From NCBI RefSeq assembly GCF_900104665.1, contig NZ_LT629969.1, positions 310,001 to 374,000 on the forward strand: 64,000 nucleotides of DNA, in the 5' to 3' direction. This document shows positions 1 through 7,848 of the stretch, one piece after another (positions within the stretch are counted from its first letter, which is position 1; each line of letters starts with the position of its first letter). The stretch is from Traorella massiliensis (lineage in GTDB: Bacteria; Bacillota_I; Bacilli_A; Erysipelotrichales; Erysipelotrichaceae). The translations under genes were made by a program, and so were the position numbers. Under the pieces are notes generated by a model. It had not been told where the DNA came from, did no database searches, and worked only from the letters and a program-made list of their open reading frames with translations.

Positions 1-20
1 CCTTTGATATCTACCAAAGG
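1..20. other. Small hairpin at window edge
   Basis: Arms CCTTTG and CAAAGG enclose an 8-nt loop at positions 1-6 and 15-20. No T-run follows, so it is not a clear terminator. A related CTTTGG/CCAAAG hairpin occurs at 4127-4156 in front of the third surface gene, so the two may be a shared element preceding each unit. Confidence 0.35.
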
Positions 21-55
21 ATAAGCAATTTTATTTGACAAGGAGGAAAAATACA

Positions 56-2113
56 ATGCAAGCAAAAAGGAAACTGACGGCGTTGCTGCTTTCCCTGTGT
101 ATGGTGTTGGGAGTGCTGCCCATGACCGCTTTTGCGGCGGGTGCGCCGGCTGCTCCGGGAGATTTAAAGCGGGAGTGGACAAACAGCGGTTTGAAAGTCA
201 GCTGGAGCCAGCCGGAACCCATCGGAGAGCTGGAGATCTTTGAGTATGAAGTGTCCCTTTTCGTCGATGAGAATCTAAAGGAGAAAGAAACGGTTCGCCA
301 GGCTACTGACTATACCTTTAAAACGTTTGGGGATTTAACAGAACCCACAAACTTTCGCGTGGAGGTGAAAGCGCGGGAGGCTATTTCCGGCACCGGCGAT
401 CGGGGCAATCCGGCGAGCTTTGATGTGACGGAATGGACTGAGTGGAGCAGCGCGAGCAAAGAGACATTCGTTGAAGACGACTCACCTAAAGTCAACACGG
501 AGATCATTAAGCATTATACGGGAGTTGTAGATGTGGCTTTGCCCGGCAGCGACCAGAAGCTATACAAGGAGGGCATAGAAGCTGCAGATGATGCTGATAT
601 AGAAGCCATAATGGATCTGCTCTATGCCTATTTCGAGGAGAATAAGGCAACGATTCCTGAGCTGGCGGATGTCGCAAAAGCAGACCTGACGACGGAAATG
701 GTTTTGACCAGGATCAAATCGTCGAGAACAGTAGGGTCTATAAACACTGAGGGAAGACCTGTGGTAGTGGTACATGAGGTGGTGGATAAATATTACGATC
801 TCAGGCTGGTATACAAAGAGCAGCACGAGCATGTCTGGGCGGAAGACTGGACCAGCGACGGCACACATCACTGGAAAGCCTGCACGGCAGAGGGCTGCGC
901 CGAAAAAGACCAGTACGGAGTGCATCAGATAGCAAACGGGGTTTGTACGGTGTGCAAGGCTGAAGTAGAAACATCCGGGGTACAGACGTATGCGGTAAAG
1001 GTGAACGGCATCACCGTCACCAGCGCCAACGCCAGCGACATTCTGGGTGATGCCGACGGTGACGGCGCCACGGCGTACTATGATCCGGCGGCCAACACCT
1101 TGACACTGGATAACGCCCAGCTGACATCCAGCGGCTTCGGCGCTGTATGGGCGCAGGAAGAGAACTTTACCCTTGTGCTGAAAGGTGAGAATCAGATTAC
1201 CGGAGAAGGGGACTTCCCTCACTCCGCGGTTTATTCCCACGGGGCTATGACGGTCAAAGGAAACGGAAGCCTGACCACCAGCGGCACCTATTTCGGCCTG
1301 TTTGGCAACAATACCATTACCATTGAAGACGGGGCGTCTGTAGATCTTACCGTTGACTTTTCCAGCGACGAGCAGGATCAGCCATATGCCGCAGTCAGAG
1401 CAATCGGCGGACTGACGGTGGACGGCGCGACGCTGAATGCGAAGAACAATGCAACTCAGGATGCCGGTTTCGGCACTCCGGGCATTAATACTGACCTTAC
1501 GGCGATTAACGGAGCGAAGGTGAATATTTCTTCCGTAAACGATCACGGCATCTGCGGTGATGTCATCGTCAGCGGAGCCGGAACCGTAGTAAATGCCTCT
1601 TCTGCAAGCGGCGAGCACTATGGTATCTTTGCTGGCCAGGAAGATATCTTTGGTGAATTGGGCGGCGATCAGAAGGGGATCTTCACCATCTCCGACGGAG
1701 CGGTTGTCACTGCCAGCGGCGGAAAGGGCGCCATGCGCTGGAAACCTGACTTATCTGGCTACACCGATCCTGTTGTAGCGGCCGGTGATTCTGCTGCGGC
1801 TGAGGAAATTATTGGCGATCCTGCCGGCACAGAGTATCAGAACGAAAAATATGTGCAGGTTCGTTCCTCTTTGGAGCCGGTTGAACCCACTGAGCCAACG
1901 GATCCTACTGACCCGACCACTCCTACCGACCCGACTGAGCCAACCGATCCAGCCAAGCCCGAACAGCAGGGCAAGCCTTCTGGGCAAACAGAAAGCCCGC
2001 AGACCGGCGACAGCAGCGATATGGCGCTGTGGATCGGCCTGATGCTGGCCTCCTGCGGCGGCGTGCTGGGAATGCTGCTTTACAGGCGGAAAAAGGCGGC
2101 GGCCGGGAAATAG
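56..2113 (+). CDS. Cell-wall-anchored surface protein with Fn3-like domain
   Basis: The product is an exported protein of 685 residues. The ATG at 56 is chosen because AAGGAGG at 40-46 precedes it; an in-frame TTG at 35 lies upstream of that site. Residues 1-28 form a Sec signal peptide ending AFAAG. A fibronectin-III-like segment covers about residues 30-130. A His/Cys-rich motif (HEHVWAEDWTSDG, then a CTAEGC and CTVC pair) lies near residues 257-300. It is followed by a beta-rich region of the carbohydrate-binding type common in clostridial surface proteins. The tail has a Pro/Thr/Asp-rich spacer, then SPQTGD, a hydrophobic helix and RRKK, which is a sortase signal variant. No sortase lies in the window. 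Base composition is far richer in GC than the DNA after 7.8 kb. The ligand is unknown. Confidence 0.85.
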   Translation: MQAKRKLTALLLSLCMVLGVLPMTAFAAGAPAAPGDLKREWTNSGLKVSWSQPEPIGELEIFEYEVSLFVDENLKEKETVRQATDYTFKTFGDLTEPTNFRVEVKAREAISGTGDRGNPASFDVTEWTEWSSASKETFVEDDSPKVNTEIIKHYTGVVDVALPGSDQKLYKEGIEAADDADIEAIMDLLYAYFEENKATIPELADVAKADLTTEMVLTRIKSSRTVGSINTEGRPVVVVHEVVDKYYDLRLVYKEQHEHVWAEDWTSDGTHHWKACTAEGCAEKDQYGVHQIANGVCTVCKAEVETSGVQTYAVKVNGITVTSANASDILGDADGDGATAYYDPAANTLTLDNAQLTSSGFGAVWAQEENFTLVLKGENQITGEGDFPHSAVYSHGAMTVKGNGSLTTSGTYFGLFGNNTITIEDGASVDLTVDFSSDEQDQPYAAVRAIGGLTVDGATLNAKNNATQDAGFGTPGINTDLTAINGAKVNISSVNDHGICGDVIVSGAGTVVNASSASGEHYGIFAGQEDIFGELGGDQKGIFTISDGAVVTASGGKGAMRWKPDLSGYTDPVVAAGDSAAAEEIIGDPAGTEYQNEKYVQVRSSLEPVEPTEPTDPTDPTTPTDPTEPTDPAKPEQQGKPSGQTESPQTGDSSDMALWIGLMLASCGGVLGMLLYRRKKAAAGK

Positions 2114-2225
2114 CCCGTCTGCCTGAAACCAAACGGAAAAGCCGGCGGGAAGCGGCGGACGGAAACGGGACTATGTGTCCTGGCCGCCCTTCCCCGGCTG
2201 GACCGGAAAGAAACGGAGGCGACTT

Positions 2226-4103
2226 ATGAAAAAACTGTTTGCGGCGCTGCTGACGCTCTGTATGGTGTTTGGGATGGCCGTCCCGGCCTTTGCGGCCGGA
2301 GATCCCCTTACCATCCGCTTTTACTACGGCGGCGCGGACTACGGCAGATATAAGGAAGGCTGGATTGACGTCGGCAATATTGATACCGGCGCCGGCCGGT
2401 TCTATGCGGCAATAAACTTCGGGGATGAGGAAATTGGAGGGGACATCAATCCTGCGGACAAAAGCATCACCGGCAGCCATGACCTCATCGGTTCAGCGTG
2501 GCTGTATTATGATGTGGAGGTTGCGGACAGCTCCAGCTTCTCCGTTGCGCTCCCCAAGGGTCCGAGCTACCACTACCCCGGCAGCGAATACAGCCCGCCC
2601 GAGACCACCGAGTTTGCCGCATGGGTGGTGAGCGACGGAAACGGCGGGTATAAGGAGCTGGATGGTTCCGTCACGGCGGAGGATGTTCAGAACGCAATCG
2701 TGACGGACGAGGAAGGAAAAAGAGTCGCCGTGATCAAGGCGGCTTTTCCGGCGGTTGTCATAGACAAAAACGCGCTGACCTATGAAGAGACCGGACATCC
2801 GAAATATGCCGTCATCCTGCGAGCCAATGGCGGAACCTTTGCGGAGGATGGCAGCGACCATTTGTATGTGTGCCCGCAGTCGCTGGAATATTCCGCTCTG
2901 AACGACTTTTTCGTGGAGGCATCCTGTCCTAAGCCGTCAAACGGCGATATGGTGTTCGCCGGCTGGTACAAGGACGAGGCCTGCACCGACGGGCCGGTCA
3001 CCTATCTGAACATTAACGATGATTTGAAGGAAGAACCCGCCTATGTCGCGCCCTATGTGCCGATGGATTTGTACGCAAGGTGGGAGCCGGCCGGCTTTGT
3101 GCCGGGCAATACCTCCACGCCGGCGGATGAGCCGGGCGGGCCTTCGGAAAACAATACCCCCGCCCCTTCGGACAACAGTGCCCCCGTCCCTTCGGACGAG
3201 GGAAACAGCAACCTCCCGTTTGCCATCGGCGCGATTGCCGCCATTCTGCTTTTGGGCCTGCTGACTCTGCTGTTCCTGCTGTGGAAGGGACCCGTTACCC
3301 TGAGCTTTTACTACGGCGGCGCGGACTACGGCAGTTACAGGGACGGCCTGGTGAATTTGGGCCGTGTGGATACAAAGGCCGGCAAGCTCCAGGCGGTTTA
3401 CCGCTACCTTGACCCCGAGACAAAAATGTGGAAAACACTGGTCGGGACGATCAATCCGGAGGATAAGAGCATTGACAACGATGACCCGCGGCTCCTGAAG
3501 GGCAAGCTCTATTACAACAGGAAGCCGTTTCTCAGGCTTAAGTTTTCTGTCCCCCTGCCGGATGGTGTGGACTATCACTTCCCTGGCGGCGAGGGCGCCG
3601 AGCCGGTCACCGTAAGCTTTGCCGCATGGATGTTAAAGGACGGAAACGGCGGCTACAAGGCCCTGGAAGATCCCGTCACATCCAAAGCGGTAAAGCCTGC
3701 CGTGGAGACGGAGAAAGTCAAGCGGCGTAAGGTTCTCATCACGGCGGCGTTCCGTTCGGAAATGGCAGATGAGTATGCCCTGAATGACGAGAACGGGAAT
3801 CCCCGGTACGCCGTCAGGCTGCATGCCAACGGCGGGGCTTTTGAAGCGGACGGGACCAATCTGCTGTATATGAAGCCGCGGTCGCTGGAATTTGCAGACC
3901 AGGAGCTTTTCTATGTGGAGGCTACCTGCCTGAAACCGACGAGCAGCGGCAAGGTATTCACCGGCTGGTACAGGGATAAAGCCTGCACCGCCGGCCCGGT
4001 AACAGGGCTTAAAATCCTTGAAGAGCTGAAAGAGCGTCCCGTCAGGGAAGCGCCCTATGCGCCGATGGATCTCTACGCCAAATGGGAGATGCAGGAAAGC
4101 TGA
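2226..4103 (+). CDS. Membrane protein with duplicated InlB-repeat halves
   Basis: The product has 625 residues. The ATG at 2226 follows a GGAGG, and the reading frame opens upstream without a site. Residues 1-24 are a signal peptide ending AFAAG. The first half begins TIRFYYGGADYG and ends with a Listeria-Bacteroides (Flg_new/InlB B) repeat marked by FAGWYKDEAC and DLYARWE. A Pro/Ser-rich linker and a strong helix (about residues 340-362, IGAIAAILLLGLLTLLFLL) follow. After the helix the whole module repeats: TLSFYYGGADYG to FTGWYRDKAC and DLYAKWE. By the positive-inside rule one copy would be outside and one inside, or the helix is a false anchor. It has no sorting signal. It lies between two sortase-substrate genes of the same GC-rich island. 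Function unknown. Confidence 0.75.
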   Translation: MKKLFAALLTLCMVFGMAVPAFAAGDPLTIRFYYGGADYGRYKEGWIDVGNIDTGAGRFYAAINFGDEEIGGDINPADKSITGSHDLIGSAWLYYDVEVADSSSFSVALPKGPSYHYPGSEYSPPETTEFAAWVVSDGNGGYKELDGSVTAEDVQNAIVTDEEGKRVAVIKAAFPAVVIDKNALTYEETGHPKYAVILRANGGTFAEDGSDHLYVCPQSLEYSALNDFFVEASCPKPSNGDMVFAGWYKDEACTDGPVTYLNINDDLKEEPAYVAPYVPMDLYARWEPAGFVPGNTSTPADEPGGPSENNTPAPSDNSAPVPSDEGNSNLPFAIGAIAAILLLGLLTLLFLLWKGPVTLSFYYGGADYGSYRDGLVNLGRVDTKAGKLQAVYRYLDPETKMWKTLVGTINPEDKSIDNDDPRLLKGKLYYNRKPFLRLKFSVPLPDGVDYHFPGGEGAEPVTVSFAAWMLKDGNGGYKALEDPVTSKAVKPAVETEKVKRRKVLITAAFRSEMADEYALNDENGNPRYAVRLHANGGAFEADGTNLLYMKPRSLEFADQELFYVEATCLKPTSSGKVFTGWYRDKACTAGPVTGLKILEELKERPVREAPYAPMDLYAKWEMQES

Positions 4104-4110
4104 AAACGCA

Positions 4111-4126
4111 GAAGGGATATCCCTTC
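4111..4126 (+). terminator. Palindromic hairpin after surface gene
   Basis: GAAGGG-ATAT-CCCTTC is a perfect palindrome eight bases after the stop at 4103, followed by TTT. It is short, and a second hairpin follows directly. Confidence 0.5.
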
Positions 4127-4156
4127 TTTATGCTTTGGTATTCACCAAAGCATAAA
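4127..4156 (+). terminator. Second hairpin, 12-bp perfect stem
   Basis: Arms TTTATGCTTTGG (4127-4138) and CCAAAGCATAAA (4145-4156) are perfectly complementary with a 6-nt loop. There is no long T-run beyond the arm. With the palindrome just before it, it probably separates the second and third surface genes. Confidence 0.45.
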
Positions 4157-4304
4157 GAACTTTAACTGCGGCAAAGAAGGTTATTCGTTCCGCCCTGGCT
4201 GCCTGAACCGGCGCACCGGGGAACGGATGGCATAGAAATACAGAAAAAAAGGCGGTGATACCCCAAAGAGAATTATCAAACCGTTTATTCACATGAATGT
4301 TATC

Positions 4305-4358
4305 TTGAAAGGAGAAAAATCAGTTATGAAATTGAAAGGAGAAAAATCAGTTATGAAA
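4305..4358 (+). repeat. Tandem 27-bp duplication of RBS and start codon
   Basis: Two exact 27-bp copies (4305-4331 and 4332-4358) each carry AAAGGAG and an ATG (4326 and 4353). Both starts are in the same frame, because 27 is a multiple of three. The third surface gene therefore has two complete initiation sites in series. Confidence 0.9.
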
Positions 4359-6182
4359 TTGAAGCGAAAACTGCTTGCAGGACTGCTGACGCTTTGTATG
4401 GCTGTTGGAATGGCTGTGCCGGCATTTGCGGCGAACGGCCCCTCGTCCGGGGACATGAGCGCCGCATGGGTGCAGCTGTATGATAGCAGTGTAGAAGAAC
4501 CCGATGGCAGCTATTTTGGTTATGTACTTTATAGCAACGGCGGCGAGGCTGACACGGTGGAGGGCGCTGTCTATGACAAGGCTACCAACACCATCACCCT
4601 GACAAACTACAACCACCCGGAAATGACCCTTGCCACCAACGAGATGGGCGACGATTTGAAGCTTCATCTGGTGGGTGACAATCATATCGCCGAACTGGTT
4701 GTATGGGGCTTCGGCTGGGGCGGCAATCTGGAAATTACCGGAGACGGCTCCCTGACCATCAATGAAAACAAAACGTCTCAGACTGCGGCGATCCGCTTTA
4801 TGGCCGAGGGAACACAGGGTCTGCTCAAGGTCGGCTCAAACGCTTCTGTGACAGCGTATAAGAGCGCAGGTGAAAACACTTATTCTGCGGCCTTTGTATC
4901 GACAACATCCTCAACCCTTCCCTTCACAGGTAATCTGGAAACAGAGCTTGTCCTGACCGCCAATTCCGGCATCGAGGGGGAGACCACCGAATGGGAAAAT
5001 GTCATATATGAAGATGGATTTGTTGCTCAAAACTGGAAGGTTCTCACCAAGGGCGAGGACGGAAAGAAATACGGCGTTAATTACGGAACAATCTACACCG
5101 GCAGCGATTTAACAAACGGCAAGCCTGTGGGCTATATCCACGAGCTGGTGAAGGTGGAAGGACTTCCTAGCCAAAATGAATATCTTGCCGTTCAAATTGC
5201 TACCGTTGACGGACTTGAAAAGGACGTTCTGCCTGAGGGATATACCGACTCAGGGGAAACCATCACCGCCAAAACAGGCGATATCAGCTCTATGACAGTG
5301 CTGATCAAGGACGGGCAGAGATTTTATTGGGGAGCAGACCCGAATCAATCCCAGTGGTTGGTCTATCAGACCGCCGTTGATGACGTAACTGCGGAGGATT
5401 GGGGTCAGACAACCTTGACAAAAATTGTAGTGCCTGTGGCTGGAGAAGGCGTCAGCGGTGCGACCAAAGAAGATATTCCGGCAGGCTATACCACCAACGT
5501 GGTAAAGACCGGCATGTATAGCTACTACTGCACCAATGATGTGATCAAAGTATCCCCGTCCGGGACTTCTACCGATCCGGGCACTGATCCTGGAACAAAA
5601 CCTGGTGAGGATACTGGCGTCAAAGATCTGACTGCTTCCGAAACCGGCGTTTCCATCTCCCTGACCGACGGCGTGCCAGAGGGAGCAGAGCTTTCTGCTG
5701 ACACCATCGCGCAGGAAAGCGTGTTGTCAAGCCGTCCGGAACTGAAGGAACAACTGCCGGGCCTGTTGTCTATTTACGACATCAGTGTTAGAAAAGACGG
5801 TAAAGCTCTGGAAATCAGGGATAACCCCATGACGGTCAAAATCCCGATGAACGACCACCTGAAGGGCTACAAATACTATCAGGCGGTATATCTGGGCGAA
5901 GAGCTGGAACGCTTTGACGCGGTGGCGGAAGGCGACTTCCTGGTGTTTGAGACTACCCATCTGAGCCAGTATGCTATCCTTGGCTCCAACACACCGTTTT
6001 CAACCAGTACGGTTCAGGACGGAGAGCAGACCGGCGCGGGCGATCAGTCTTCCGATACAACTAGTCCGCAGACCGGGGACGGCAGCAACATGATGCTGTG
6101 GATTGGTCTTCTGGCTGCATCCGGAGCCGGCGTCTATGGCATGACGCTTTACAGCAGAAAGAAAAAGGAACAGAATATATAA
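4353..6182 (+). CDS. Cell-wall-anchored surface protein
   Basis: The product is 609 residues from the ATG at 4353. In-frame starts at 4326 (also with a ribosome site) and 4293 would add 9 or 20 residues. Starting at 4353 gives a normal signal peptide: MKLKRKLL, a hydrophobic core, then AFAAN. The middle is a beta-rich region resembling the carbohydrate-binding repeats of the first protein of this island (ITGDGSLTINENK). Residues about 430-560 contain a region like those preceding stalks in clostridial surface proteins (LTASETGVSISLTDGVPEG). The end has SPQTGDGSN, a hydrophobic helix and RKKK, a sortase signal. The gene is GC-rich like its neighbours and unlike the backbone. Ligand unknown. 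Confidence 0.82.
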   Translation: MKLKRKLLAGLLTLCMAVGMAVPAFAANGPSSGDMSAAWVQLYDSSVEEPDGSYFGYVLYSNGGEADTVEGAVYDKATNTITLTNYNHPEMTLATNEMGDDLKLHLVGDNHIAELVVWGFGWGGNLEITGDGSLTINENKTSQTAAIRFMAEGTQGLLKVGSNASVTAYKSAGENTYSAAFVSTTSSTLPFTGNLETELVLTANSGIEGETTEWENVIYEDGFVAQNWKVLTKGEDGKKYGVNYGTIYTGSDLTNGKPVGYIHELVKVEGLPSQNEYLAVQIATVDGLEKDVLPEGYTDSGETITAKTGDISSMTVLIKDGQRFYWGADPNQSQWLVYQTAVDDVTAEDWGQTTLTKIVVPVAGEGVSGATKEDIPAGYTTNVVKTGMYSYYCTNDVIKVSPSGTSTDPGTDPGTKPGEDTGVKDLTASETGVSISLTDGVPEGAELSADTIAQESVLSSRPELKEQLPGLLSIYDISVRKDGKALEIRDNPMTVKIPMNDHLKGYKYYQAVYLGEELERFDAVAEGDFLVFETTHLSQYAILGSNTPFSTSTVQDGEQTGAGDQSSDTTSPQTGDGSNMMLWIGLLAASGAGVYGMTLYSRKKKEQNI

Positions 6183-6249
6183 CATTTTACGGCCGCCATC
6201 AGACAGATGGCGGCTGTTTTAGAAGGAAGGTGGGACTATCAAACGAATT

Positions 6250-6666
6250 GTGATTTTGGAACTATCAGACCAGGATAATGTTGCTTTAGAGGAAATTTCA
6301 AAGATTTTGGAGCGTCATCCTGATTTGAAGCTGATTGAAATGGTAGTTGAACCGACATTGATTTTTAACCACCTCATAATTGACACAGGAAAAAGAAAGG
6401 TATACTATAATCAGCAGGAGGTATTACTGACAACAAAAGAGTATGAACTACTTTACCGACTGGCCTTGTATGAAGGGCGGGTGTTGTCATACAGGCAGCT
6501 TTATGAGGCTGTATGGGGAGAAGATCCAATGGGAAATGAAGCCAATGCGGTAAGCTGTCATGTATACGGCCTGCGCAGAAAATTTCGTGAGATAGCACTC
6601 AGCTTACCTTCTGCTATCCGTTGTGTTCGAGAAGTTGGCTTTTGTTTTGAGGATATTACGGAATAA
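6250..6666 (+). CDS. OmpR/PhoB-type winged-helix regulator lacking a receiver
   Basis: The product is 138 residues from GTG 6250. Residues about 45-135 are a winged-helix DNA-binding domain of the response-regulator type (LLTTKEYELLYRLALYEGRVLSYRQ to the wing VREVGFCF; motif split here as LLTTKEYELL and VREVGFCF). The first 40 residues are too short for a receiver domain, so it cannot be phosphorylated in the usual way. The only good ribosome site (AAGGAAGGTGGG, about 6222-6233) is placed for an ATC codon at 6238, which would add IKRI before the GTG, so a non-ATG start is likely. It lies 67 bases after the third surface gene and may regulate the island. Confidence 0.7.
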   Translation: MILELSDQDNVALEEISKILERHPDLKLIEMVVEPTLIFNHLIIDTGKRKVYYNQQEVLLTTKEYELLYRLALYEGRVLSYRQLYEAVWGEDPMGNEANAVSCHVYGLRRKFREIALSLPSAIRCVREVGFCFEDITE

Positions 6667-6709
6667 ATAGGGGAAACGACCTGATAGCAGGTCGTTTCCC
6701 CTATTTATT
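6662..6709 (+). terminator. Terminator with 22-bp perfect stem
   Basis: Arms 6662-6683 and 6688-6709 are exact reverse complements with a 4-nt loop (ATAG). The left arm overlaps the stop codon of the winged-helix gene. The AT-rich stem base supplies A and T tracts on both sides, so it could stop transcription from either direction. It marks the right end of the GC-rich block. Confidence 0.8.
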
Positions 6710-7085
6710 TGAGCCATAAAGTCTTTTCTTACGGTGCAGTATTCAAAGGGCGGTAAAATTTGACATTATACAGCATTTTGTTGTTTGTTCTTGTCTAAAC
6801 TTGCGACCGACTACGAAAATTCTACGGAAAATCTCGGAAAAATCTACAAAATTAGACGGTATAATCCCTATATCAACAATTATGAACGGGGATAAACATA
6901 CCGGGCGGTTGTCCTATCCCCGCAGGGGGATAAAATGCCGGGGATAAAAAAGCAAACGGAAGCGTGATCTCAATTGGAGCGAATCTGAAATGAGGGCAAC
7001 GAGCGAAAAGTATCGCCTTAATTCCTATGACGGCGAAGAACTGCCGTTTGAGAACTATATGAAACTTGACAATACAAATCCGGCT
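6710..7085. other. Junction region with no intact gene
   Basis: About 375 bases between the hairpin and the TnpB remnant carry no complete gene. A GGGGATAAA motif occurs three times (near 6888, 6926 and 6940), and TATCCCC/GGGGATA form a 7-bp stem at 6915-6932. The composition is intermediate between the island and the backbone. The right part is the start of a truncated gene listed separately. Confidence 0.5.
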
Positions 7086-7106
7086 ATGAAGCCAAGGCCC
7101 TGCTAA
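6990..7106 (+). pseudogene. 5' stub of a gene cut by the IS element
   Basis: An ATG at 6990 opens a frame with protein-like composition (MRATSEKYRLNSYDGEELPF, then ENYMKLDNT). It runs into TnpB-derived sequence at 7086 and stops at 7104. The homology to the second IS copy begins exactly at 7086, so the original gene appears to have lost its 3' part there. I do not recognise the family. Confidence 0.4.
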
Positions 7107-7531
7107 AGGCTAATGCTGCCTTGAATAAAAAACTGATCCAGAAAACAGATAAAAGAATGAATAGGATCGGAATGAAGATCAGAGAAAAGGAAACGGAACT
7201 GGAAAAGGTCATCTGCGAAAAGGAAAAGATGATCCGGAAAACGAAACTGCATGGTACTACAGAAAAGGACTATCTGTATGAAGCAACTGTGATCGATCCT
7301 AAAATAAAGAATCTGAAGAATCAGATCAAACTATTAAAGTATCGGTTAACAGGAGGGCTAAGCATCCACCACAGTGCAGCGTATGTGATTGCAAGAAGGG
7401 GAGAAGGGTACCGGGAAAGGATACCGAACGAATATCATGAATACAGGGAATGGAAAGAAGTGATCAGGGATCTGGGGAAAGCGACATTGGAGGAATGTCA
7501 GAGGACCCCGTATTTATGCCTGTTCAGATAG
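7086..7531 (+). pseudogene. tnpB remnant with internal deletion
   Basis: The reading frame joins the N-terminal helical region of TnpB (AKALLKANAALNKKLIQ to IKLLKYRLTG) directly to the last 65 residues (GLSIHHSAAYVIARRGEG to the end). The first two RuvC motifs (MDINRD and IMEDLEF in the other copy) are in the deleted part, so no nuclease can be made. A start at 7121 would give 136 residues, but it has no ribosome site. The deletion also removes the point where the other copy is frameshifted. Confidence 0.85.
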
Positions 7532-7779
7532 AAAAGAAGCAGGACCCGGCAGTCATGCGATTCACTGGAAGATGGAAGCATGGCAAAGGGATGGAATCCT
7601 GCTGAAAAAAAATAATAAGCTGACACTGGAACATTTCGCCAATGCCTTACGCTTCAGAGAGGAGCAAAAGAAGGAGATGTGAAGGTGTCGGTGGAACCAC
7701 GCCGCTAGAAAGGCAGGTGGGTATGCAGATAGGGAGATGCTTATTTGCATATGATTTTGGTTACAAAATCATTTTCTTG
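7532..7779 (+). ncRNA. Candidate omega RNA (reRNA) region of IS element
   Basis: This 248-base stretch between the tnpB stop and the right-end hairpin has no gene of its own. It is nearly identical to the same stretch of the second copy, with only a few base differences seen by eye. In IS200/IS605 elements the guide RNA of TnpB overlaps the 3' end of tnpB and runs to the right end, with the guide just outside. Here the following bases (7780 on) would be the guide. Transcription is not shown. Confidence 0.4.
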
Positions 7780-7780
7780 A

Positions 7781-7833
7781 TTGACAAGAAATAATAAGAA
7801 GAGTATTATAACAGTGTTATATATCACTGTTAT
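7781..7833 (+). promoter_or_regulatory. Promoter and TetR-type operator
   Basis: TTGACA (7781-7786), 17 bases, then TATTAT (7804-7809) form a strong sigma-A promoter. An inverted repeat ATAACAGTG/CACTGTTAT (7808-7816 and 7825-7833, 8-nt spacer) overlaps the -10 box and start point. That is the expected position for a repressor encoded by the next gene. The -35 box begins two bases after the IS right end. Confidence 0.85.
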
Positions 7834-7848
7834 ATAAGGAGGGTAGAA

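Larger units (their letters stand above)
7086..7779 (+). mobile_element. Degenerate IS605-type element, internally deleted
   Basis: The segment matches the element at 52478-54073, in opposite orientation. It lacks the 5' end (starting at tnpB codon about 100) and lacks about 680 bases inside tnpB (junction near 7352). The right end is intact: an 8-bp hairpin ATGATTTT/AAAATCAT (7751-7758 and 7765-7772, loop GGTTAC), and the match ends at 7779. There is no tnpA, so it cannot move by itself. Confidence 0.85.

Noticed and set aside
560-1618. Long minus-strand frame of 352 codons
   Set aside because: It is antisense to the first surface gene. GC-rich coding DNA gives long empty frames, and it lacks a ribosome site and family features.
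1861-1960. Repeated Thr-Asp-Pro coding units as a DNA repeat of interest
   Set aside because: This is an ordinary Pro-rich wall-spanning spacer before a sorting signal.
1923-2480. Minus-strand frame of 185 codons, Arg-rich
   Set aside because: It spans the gap between two plus-strand surface genes and has the composition of antisense GC-rich DNA.
2937-3578. Minus-strand frame of 213 codons
   Set aside because: Same reason: a shadow of the duplicated-module gene, with no start signal.
4293-4352. Upstream in-frame starts for the third surface protein
   Set aside because: 4293 has no ribosome site. 4326 is possible but gives a less typical signal peptide than 4353.
6885-6950. GGGGATAAA repeats as a CRISPR or replication origin array
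   Set aside because: Only three short copies with irregular spacing and no spacers or associated genes.
7562-7750. Minus-strand 62-codon frame repeated at 52507-52695
   Set aside because: It is conserved only because it lies in the repeated noncoding 3' region of the IS element; it has no ribosome site.
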